From Prevotella sp. (GTDB lineage: Bacteria > Bacteroidota > Bacteroidia > Bacteroidales > Bacteroidaceae), in contig JAEEZP010000217.1 of the NCBI GenBank assembly GCA_016291915.1, positions 1 through 20,183 of the forward strand: a stretch of DNA of 20,183 nucleotides. The letters run 5' to 3'. The position numbers and the translations under genes were made by a program. The notes below the pieces were generated by a model. It was not told the DNA's origin and did not search any database. It was given only the letters and a program-made list of their open reading frames with translations. Position 1 is the stretch's first letter. Each line of letters starts with the position of its first letter. Positions 14,249 through 20,183 of this stretch are shown piece after piece.

Positions 14249-15706
14249 CTATTCTTCGGCAATCATCTTGTTGATGATATTTTTCAACTTAGAGCCGAAC
14301 TTCTTCAGTCCGCTCTCTTTCTTCTCCTCATCCTCGGCGGCCTTGCGGGCGGCCTCTGCAGCTTCCTCATCAGCCTTACGGGCAGCCTCTGCAGCTTCCT
14401 CAGCCTTACGTTTCTCCTCTTCTGCGGCCTGTTTCTCTGCCTCCGTCAGTACGATGCCACTGCCGATCTCGTAGGCCTTACGTGGCTCTTTATGAATCTC
14501 TGCGGTGGTTGTCGTGGGCTTCTGCGCCCCGAAAAGATCACCGTCGGCACTTATCTCAGGACCGGCACAGTTCATGTTTCCTTTGGCAAGAATACCCAAG
14601 ACCGTATTCATCATGCCGTTTTTCGCATTGATTTCAGCATCTTTTGAGGTGATACTCTGAGTGACGAACTTAGCGATGCGTATCTTCTCCACATGGGTGT
14701 GGTTACGGAAAGCTATCTCGATATTCTTCATGTTCGAGCCGCCACCGGTGAGGATGATACCACCCAGCAGACGGTCGGTATATTCCTGCGGTATCTGATA
14801 CCATACATTCTCGATGATCTCTTCCGTACGGCCCTCAACAATCTCCACAAATTTCCTGCATTCCACAGAACGGTCGGAGTCGATACTGATCATCTGATTG
14901 TTGTCAATTTCGCCATTGTCGGTCCAGGCACTGCCGTATTTGAGCTTCATATTCTCCGCATCACTCTCTTCCATCTGCAGGGAGGCGATATCCTTGGTGA
15001 TATTGTGACTGCCAAGGGGGATGACGGCCAGATGACGGAGAACGTTCTTGTAATAGACGCTGACAGTGGTCGTGTCAGCACCTATGTCAACCAGTGCGCA
15101 ACCGGAGCGGCGCTCAGCATCGGTGAGGACACTGTCGGCCAATGCCAGTGGCGCAAGGTTCATCTCTGCAATAGCCACACCAGCCATGTCGAAACACTTA
15201 TTCAGTTTCCTGTAGAACTCTTTTCTCCAAAGGATATTCAGGAAGTTTCCTTCCAGTCGTGTACACTGAATACCCACAGGATCCATCTGGTATTGGTTGT
15301 CCACCTTATATTCCTGTGTGGCAGCATCCAGGATTTCCTGATCTTGGTAACTCATGTTGCGGTTAGCATCCATCAGTTCATTGACCATCTCCTGGGTAAC
15401 GATAGAGTCGGCAGGCAGGTTTTTTACGATAACGTTCTTTACACTACGGATAGACTGTCCTCCCACACCCACATATACATGTGAGATGTTGGCTTTCAGG
15501 ATGGAGGTGAGTTTCTTCACAATGTTTGATATACACTGCGCGGTCTTGTCAATGTTATAGATCACCCCTTTACGGATGAATGTGCTGGAGTCTTCTTTTA
15601 CGACTGCAAGCACAGAAATGCTTCCATCGAGGTTTTTCTTACCTGCGATGCCGGTCATCTTCGATGAACCGAGTTCAATTGCTACGATAAATTCCTTTGC
15701 TGCCAT
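14249..15706 (-). CDS. ftsA: Cell division protein FtsA
   Basis: A 485-residue actin-like ATPase that ties FtsZ filaments to the inner membrane and signals to the septal synthase. It begins MAAKEFIVAIELGSSKM (phosphate 1 loop). Further motifs are CALVDIGADTTTVSVY (phosphate 2) and GGIILTGGGSNM (adenosine loop). The last 20 residues (GLKKFGSKLKNIINKMIAEE) form the amphipathic membrane-targeting helix. Between the ATPase and that helix is an unusual Ala/Glu/Lys-rich segment of about 45 residues encoded partly by a DNA tandem repeat. It starts three bases after the ftsQ stop. Confidence 0.97.
   Translation of the reverse strand: MAAKEFIVAIELGSSKMTGIAGKKNLDGSISVLAVVKEDSSTFIRKGVIYNIDKTAQCISNIVKKLTSILKANISHVYVGVGGQSIRSVKNVIVKNLPADSIVTQEMVNELMDANRNMSYQDQEILDAATQEYKVDNQYQMDPVGIQCTRLEGNFLNILWRKEFYRKLNKCFDMAGVAIAEMNLAPLALADSVLTDAERRSGCALVDIGADTTTVSVYYKNVLRHLAVIPLGSHNITKDIASLQMEESDAENMKLKYGSAWTDNGEIDNNQMISIDSDRSVECRKFVEIVEGRTEEIIENVWYQIPQEYTDRLLGGIILTGGGSNMKNIEIAFRNHTHVEKIRIAKFVTQSITSKDAEINAKNGMMNTVLGILAKGNMNCAGPEISADGDLFGAQKPTTTTAEIHKEPRKAYEIGSGIVLTEAEKQAAEEEKRKAEEAAEAARKADEEAAEAARKAAEDEEKKESGLKKFGSKLKNIINKMIAEE
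14352..14410 (-). repeat. Tandem repeat inside ftsA, 33-base period
   Basis: GCCTCTGCAGCTTCCTCA begins both copies (14352 and 14385). On the minus strand they encode EEAAEAARKAD and EEAAEAARKAA, a helical Ala/Glu linker before the membrane helix of FtsA. The second copy is shorter by part of the unit. Confidence 0.8.
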
Positions 15707-15709
15707 ACG

Positions 15710-16606
15710 CTATATTTGTTTTTTATTTTCTTTATTCTCTGTCACGGGCTTTTCTGGAGTGGTAGTGGTGGTAGTGGCAGGAGCGGGTGTCTCTGGCACC
15801 GCCACCTTAACAACTGGCTTCTGGTCGTTCTTCTTACAGATAATCTGATTGTCAAACTCCAGACTGATATAATGATATTTATTCCATCCTGCCTCGTTAA
15901 GACCATATTTATAGAACTTCTCCAAACGGTCCAATTTACTATGGATGAAGGTAGAGATGGCTTTCTCCTGATCTTTCTTCACCTTAGGAGGAATACCTAA
16001 GTAAACGATATGGTCACCGACACGGGGGACGATCTCTATGCCTTGGTCCTGTAACAGGTTGATCTGTTCCACCTGATTGCGCCACAGATCGCTGTTCATC
16101 AGTTCTTTGGCGATGGTTGCCAGCAGCATCGACGATTGTTTCTGGACATGTCCTGTGGCAATGATCAGATCACTCGTATATTTGGAGTTCGGCAAGATGC
16201 CTCCTCGCTCGTCAAGATAGTAGTCATCGCCCAGATTATTCTTTACCCGGATGATGGGCAGTCGCTGTGTGATGGTGATGCACACATGACCGTTCTGGGT
16301 CTTATAACACTGGGCGGTATTGACGAAAGGACTCTTCATCAGATAGTCCTCGATATTCCTGGGGTTGATCGTCTCAGACGGTTTTCCTATCGGGTAGAGA
16401 CGGTTACGTTCCAGAATATTCTTCACTTCCTGTGCGTTCAGGAACCCGTTAGTATTCTCGTCTGCAATATTGATGCTTACCTGGGAACACTTCTGGGCGC
16501 TGTTATCCGGATTGTTAAACGATACCATGGCGGTTACCAGATAACCTAATAACAGGATATCTGTAACGACAAGTAATGTTTTCTTCCAGTTTATACGCAA
16601 CTTCAT
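15710..16606 (-). CDS. ftsQ: Cell division protein FtsQ
   Basis: A 298-residue bitopic divisome protein. It has a short cytoplasmic start (MKLRINWKK), a membrane helix (TLLVVTDILLLGYLVTAMV, about 10-28) and a periplasmic region with a POTRA-like part (FLNAQEVKNILERN, then INPRNIEDYLMKSPFVNTA) and a beta domain (CITITQRLPIIRV, DDYYLDERGGILP). The C-terminus adds a Pro/Thr-rich tail (PETPAPATTTTTTPEKP). The ATG at 16604-16606 overlaps the murC stop as TAATG, so translation is coupled. It helps recruit FtsW and its partners. Confidence 0.92.
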   Translation of the reverse strand: MKLRINWKKTLLVVTDILLLGYLVTAMVSFNNPDNSAQKCSQVSINIADENTNGFLNAQEVKNILERNRLYPIGKPSETINPRNIEDYLMKSPFVNTAQCYKTQNGHVCITITQRLPIIRVKNNLGDDYYLDERGGILPNSKYTSDLIIATGHVQKQSSMLLATIAKELMNSDLWRNQVEQINLLQDQGIEIVPRVGDHIVYLGIPPKVKKDQEKAISTFIHSKLDRLEKFYKYGLNEAGWNKYHYISLEFDNQIICKKNDQKPVVKVAVPETPAPATTTTTTPEKPVTENKENKKQI

Positions 16607-17991
16607 TATTTACAATATCTTTCTTTTAAGATCTTTTCTATTTCAGGAACCTGGTTGTCCAAGTCGCCGGCACCTAATACGATAAGTACTTCGAAATCAT
16701 GTGCTTTCACAAACGACAGTACTTCATCGGTGTGGATCAGGTATTTCTCTACGTTGTCCGACAGATGGTCATATATCAGTTTGGAGGTAACCCCGGGTAT
16801 CGGCTGTTCTCTTGCCGGATAGATATCTGTGAGTATGACCTCGTCCAACAGACTCAGACTGTTGGAGAAGTCAAGGTAGAAGTCACGGGTGCGGGTGTAG
16901 AGATGCGGCTGGAAGATGGCCGATACCTTTCTGCCTTTATACAACTCTTTGATGCTCCGTGCACTCTGGTATATCTCTTTCGGATGATGAGCGTAGTCGC
17001 TCAGGAACACGATCTTATCGGTCTTCAGTTTAAAATCAAAACGACGCTCAACACCCTGATAGGTTCTCATGCCTTCTTTCAACTCCTCTGCACCACAACC
17101 GCATAGTTGAGCCATGGCCATCGCTGCGATGGCATTCTCTATGTTGATAGGTACTGGCTGGCCCAGAGAAACACGAGGAATGTTCTCGATCGGTGAGACA
17201 AAGTCGAATGTGATCTCTCCATTCTCAATGATGATATTCTCCGCATGGAAGTCACCCTGAGAAAGATCGTATTCATAAACGGTCACTCCATCTGCTACTG
17301 CGGGTTTCATCTCTAAACCGCGATGGATGATCAGTGCACCACCTGGTTGTATCAAGGTGCTGTAATGGCGGAAGCTCTCCAGATAGGCTTCCTTCGTCCC
17401 GTAGATATCCAGATGGTCGGGGTCTGTACTGGTGATGACAGAGATCCACGGACGAAGCCAGTGGAAAGACCTGTCGAACTCATCGGCCTCGATGACCACA
17501 TAATTACTCGTGTTGCTCACGATATAGTTGGTATGATAGTTCTTCGAGATTCCTCCGAGGAAGGCATTACAGTCGATATGACTCTGATGCATCAGGTGAG
17601 CACACATCGTTGATGTCGTTGTCTTCCCATGTGTCCCTGCTACACACAAACCTTTCTGTGAGCGGGTAAGGAGTCCTAATAACTGTGCGCGCTTGAGTAC
17701 CTCGAAACCATGCTCACGGAAATAGACCAGTTCCTGATGATCCTGCGGAACGGCAGGGGTATAGATGACAAGACAGTTGTTGGGATTGAGGAAATCGGGT
17801 GCTATCTTCCTGACATCCTCCTCGTAATGGATAAGGGCACCTTCCGCCTCCAGTTGTCTGGTAAGTGTAGAAGGGGTCTTGTCATAACCACCTACAGCCA
17901 CGTTCCTATGAAGGAAAAAACGGGCGATGGCACTCATGCCGATACCTCCGATGCCAACAAAATATACAGCCTTTATATCTTTTAATTCCAT
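16606..17991 (-). CDS. murC: UDP-N-acetylmuramate--L-alanine ligase
   Basis: A 461-residue cytoplasmic ATP-dependent ligase that adds L-alanine to UDP-MurNAc, the first amino acid of the peptidoglycan stem. Start at the ATG at 17989-17991 (MELKDIKAVYFVGIGGIGMS), one base after murG; a TTG further upstream would overlap murG. The Rossmann UDP-binding loop VGIGGIGMS is followed by the ATP loop AGTHGKTTTS (118-127), the substrate segment IEADEFDRSFHWLRP, DPDHLDIYG, ENAIAAMAMA and SDYAHHPKEI. All expected Mur ligase motifs are present. Confidence 0.97.
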   Translation of the reverse strand: MELKDIKAVYFVGIGGIGMSAIARFFLHRNVAVGGYDKTPSTLTRQLEAEGALIHYEEDVRKIAPDFLNPNNCLVIYTPAVPQDHQELVYFREHGFEVLKRAQLLGLLTRSQKGLCVAGTHGKTTTSTMCAHLMHQSHIDCNAFLGGISKNYHTNYIVSNTSNYVVIEADEFDRSFHWLRPWISVITSTDPDHLDIYGTKEAYLESFRHYSTLIQPGGALIIHRGLEMKPAVADGVTVYEYDLSQGDFHAENIIIENGEITFDFVSPIENIPRVSLGQPVPINIENAIAAMAMAQLCGCGAEELKEGMRTYQGVERRFDFKLKTDKIVFLSDYAHHPKEIYQSARSIKELYKGRKVSAIFQPHLYTRTRDFYLDFSNSLSLLDEVILTDIYPAREQPIPGVTSKLIYDHLSDNVEKYLIHTDEVLSFVKAHDFEVLIVLGAGDLDNQVPEIEKILKERYCK

Positions 17992-17992
17992 C

Positions 17993-19105
17993 TTATTTTT
18001 CTCCAATAGCTAATTTTATCACTTCGTCTGCGATGATCTCTGCAGAATTGGGCAATGCGAGTTTCAAAATATTCCTGCTGAGATCAGACAGCTTCTCGTT
18101 GTCTTTGACTGTTGCCAGGGCCAAGCCCACCAGTTTCTCTGTCGCTTCGGCATCTTTGACATACATGGCAGCCTCCTTTTCCACTAATGCCATAGCATTC
18201 TTGGTCTGATGATCCTCCGCAACATTAGGTGAAGGAACGAGGATAACCGGTGTGCCCAACAGACAGAATTCTGAGATGCTGCTGGCTCCTGCACGACTGA
18301 TGACTAAGTCAGCTGCCTTATAGGCGGCACCCATGTCTGATATGAAGTCAAGAATCTTGATGTTCTTCAGCGACTTTCCTGCGGTCTTCTGTAAGATATC
18401 TGAGTGGTAATACTTACCTGTCTGCCAGATCATCTGGGCTCCGCTGGCTTCTATCTCATCGATATGTTGCAGGATGCTCTCATTGATAGTTCTTGCCCCG
18501 AGTGAACCGCCGACCACCAGAATGGTTTTCTTGTCAGGGTCCAATCCAAAGGTGTTGACAGCCTCCTCCCGGGATAATGGGGTGTTCAGGAGTGCCTGTC
18601 TGACCGGATTTCCCGTCAGGATAATCTTGTCGGCAGGGAAGAACCTTTCCATCCCCTCATAAGCAACACAGATCTTTTCTGCTTTCTTGGCCAACAGCTT
18701 GTTGGTGACTCCGGCATAGGAGTTCTGCTCCTGTATAAGACAGGGAATGCCCATGGATGCACATTTGTTCAGGGTAGGGCCACTGGCATATCCTCCCACA
18801 CCCACGGCAGCCATCGGCTTGAAGTCTTTGATAATCTTCTTGGCCATGCGCTGACTCTTCCATATCTTATAAAGAACCTTCACGTTCTTCAACAGGTTCT
18901 TACGGTCAAAACCACAGATGGGCAGACCGACAATCTCGTAACCTGCCGCAGGAACACGCTGCATCTCCATCCTTCCGAGTGCTCCGACAAAGAGGATGCT
19001 GGCATCAGGATATTTCCCTTTGATGGCATTGGCAATAGAGATAGCGGGGAAGATATGACCTCCCGTTCCGCCACCACTGATGATAATCCTCATTTCTTTA
19101 TCCAT
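17993..19105 (-). CDS. murG: UDP-GlcNAc--lipid I N-acetylglucosaminyltransferase
   Basis: A 370-residue peripheral membrane glycosyltransferase that turns lipid I into lipid II. Start chosen at the ATG at 19103-19105 (MDKEMRIIISGGGTGGH); ATGs at 19111 and 19093 are alternatives. The motifs are SGGGTGGHIFPA, VGVGGYASGP, QEQNSYAGVTNK, VVGGSLGARTINE and the UDP-GlcNAc pocket SRAGASSISEFCLLGTPVI with AEDHQTKNA. It lies 67 bases after ftsW, with a possible TATTTTTG -7 box (19124-19131) in the gap but no matching -33 element. One base separates it from murC. Confidence 0.97.
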   Translation of the reverse strand: MDKEMRIIISGGGTGGHIFPAISIANAIKGKYPDASILFVGALGRMEMQRVPAAGYEIVGLPICGFDRKNLLKNVKVLYKIWKSQRMAKKIIKDFKPMAAVGVGGYASGPTLNKCASMGIPCLIQEQNSYAGVTNKLLAKKAEKICVAYEGMERFFPADKIILTGNPVRQALLNTPLSREEAVNTFGLDPDKKTILVVGGSLGARTINESILQHIDEIEASGAQMIWQTGKYYHSDILQKTAGKSLKNIKILDFISDMGAAYKAADLVISRAGASSISEFCLLGTPVILVPSPNVAEDHQTKNAMALVEKEAAMYVKDAEATEKLVGLALATVKDNEKLSDLSRNILKLALPNSAEIIADEVIKLAIGEK

Positions 19106-19123
19106 ATGCATTGCTTTAATTTG

Positions 19124-19131
19124 CAAAAATA
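19124..19131 (-). promoter_or_regulatory. Possible internal -7 element before murG
   Basis: TATTTTTG on the minus strand fits TAnnTTTG and lies about 19 bases upstream of the chosen murG start. No TTTG is found at the right distance upstream, so this is weak. Confidence 0.3.
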
Positions 19132-19172
19132 ATTATAATTTTTCTCTTTAACGCATAATTTAGATATTTTAA

Positions 19173-20183
19173 TTATGCAGTTTTTAAAGAAACTTTTTGA
19201 CCCTTTTCTTCTCCTGTCATATCTTCTCTTTTGGCAGCTGAACAACTGACACTGAGGATGACTCCTATATATACGCAGTTGACGATGGTGGATGTTCCTC
19301 CCTTGCTGATGAGAGGGAGCGGTTGTCCGGTTACCGGCGCTAAGCCGACAGCCACTGCCATGTTGAACATAGCCTGCGTAACGAGCAGTAAGGCAAAGCC
19401 CATAATCAACAGGGCGGGGAAGGCGTTCACACAATGATTGGCAATACTGGCCGTACGGAAAAGCAGGACGATATAGAGAAGACATACGATCACTGCTCCC
19501 CAGATACCCATCTCTTCAATGATGATGGCATAGATAAAGTCGGAGAAAGCCTGTGAGAGGAAGTCTCTCTCCACGGAATTGCCCGGTCCTTTGCCGATGA
19601 GATTAGAACTGGCGATAGCGATATTGGCATGTGCCACCTGTGCATCCTTATCTAAGTCGATCTCTTCAGGAGCTATCTCTTTATTATCCATGAACTTCAC
19701 GATACGTGCTTTCCACGTGTCAGAGCGGTGAAGAACTTTTCTGATGATCGTAGGACTCTTTTTCTGTTCTATCTGTTCGGTCATTTGCAACTCATTGTTG
19801 GCTGTCGCTGCTGGATCTTCGTTCTTTCCAACGAGCATGACCAGTGAGAAGACGAAAATGGCTCCCAACATCAGAACACCCAGCAGCTTGCCTATCTGTG
19901 TCTTTGGAACGCGTCCGATGAACATCATAATGATGACTGTCAGGAATAGCAAGGCTGCTGTAGAAAGGTTCTCCATGGCAATCAACAACAAGATGGGGCA
20001 ACTGATATACATGATGTATTTAAAGGCATGACGGTCGGCTCCGTTAGCTGTCTGCATAGCACTGAGTATCTGGGCCTCAGCCAGAATCACGGCTCCCTTA
20101 GCCAGTTCTGAGGGCTGAAACTGTATTCCGAAAAACTCTATCCAACGCTGTGCTCCATTGGTGGTCTGTCCTACGATAAGCAC
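19173..20183 (-). CDS. ftsW: Lipid II polymerase FtsW, 5' part beyond window
   Basis: The final 336 residues of a SEDS-family septal peptidoglycan glycosyltransferase; the start lies outside the window, so the first codon here (GTG) is internal. Visible SEDS features are GAQRWIEFFGIQFQPSELAK near the start, several membrane helices, a large periplasmic loop ending in GKGPGNSVERDFLSQAFSDF, IIEEMG, and the signature PLISKGGTSTI near the end. The loop is longer and more charged than in many FtsW proteins, which is common in Bacteroidales. It heads the visible part of the dcw operon. Confidence 0.96.
   Translation of the reverse strand: MLIVGQTTNGAQRWIEFFGIQFQPSELAKGAVILAEAQILSAMQTANGADRHAFKYIMYISCPILLLIAMENLSTAALLFLTVIIMMFIGRVPKTQIGKLLGVLMLGAIFVFSLVMLVGKNEDPAATANNELQMTEQIEQKKSPTIIRKVLHRSDTWKARIVKFMDNKEIAPEEIDLDKDAQVAHANIAIASSNLIGKGPGNSVERDFLSQAFSDFIYAIIIEEMGIWGAVIVCLLYIVLLFRTASIANHCVNAFPALLIMGFALLLVTQAMFNMAVAVGLAPVTGQPLPLISKGGTSTIVNCVYIGVILSVSCSAAKREDMTGEEKGQKVSLKTA

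Noticed and set aside
14693..15484. Long open frame on the plus strand, 263 codons
   Set aside because: It lies wholly antisense to ftsA, whose motifs are unmistakable, and its translation shows no recognisable domain.

Overview
The window is chromosomal DNA from a Bacteroidota member, most likely Prevotella or a close relative. Three things point there: -7/-33 promoters of the TAnnTTTG and TTTG type, an FtsZ/FtsA/FtsQ/MurC/MurG/FtsW order with Bacteroidales-like sequences, and a large outer-membrane beta-barrel with a carboxypeptidase-regulatory-like N-terminus. Nearly everything is on the minus strand; recO is the only convincing plus-strand gene.

Region by region. (1) 1-1572: 5' part of gyrB, cut by the window edge. 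(2) 1665-4503: a promoter, a small exported CxxC/CxxC protein and an outer-membrane beta-barrel protein, closed by a strong terminator. (3) 4606-7109: a lipoprotein with a predicted beta-barrel half, then a membrane-spanning TPR/coiled-coil/HTH regulator. (4) 7155-10237: an AT-rich accessory island that reads as the remains of an Rhs/polymorphic-toxin locus. It holds a barnase-like toxin tip next to a barstar-like immunity gene, a short GC-rich Rhs core remnant, a second small ORF paired with a membrane-anchored putative immunity protein, and several families of hairpin-bearing repeats at the module borders. (5) 10391-10883: rpsT and tRNA-Glu(TTC), with a Bacteroidota promoter upstream of the tRNA. 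(6) 10986-11729: recO. (7) 11730-12419: a convergent intergenic region of about 690 bp made of nested repeats, with 31-bp inverted ends and several hairpins or terminators. (8) 12420-20183: the cell-wall and division (dcw) operon ftsW-murG-murC-ftsQ-ftsA-ftsZ followed by a yqeY-like gene, tightly spaced; ftsW is cut by the window edge.

How they work together. The dcw genes make and flip or polymerise the lipid-linked peptidoglycan precursor and build the FtsZ/FtsA/FtsQ/FtsW divisome. gyrB, recO, rpsT and the tRNA are housekeeping. The accessory block between gyrB and rpsT is where this strain probably differs from relatives. The most unusual content is the scrapyard of Rhs tips and immunity genes separated by duplicated boundary repeats, and the symmetric repeat element between recO and yqeY. 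Functions in the accessory block are inferred from motifs and context only.
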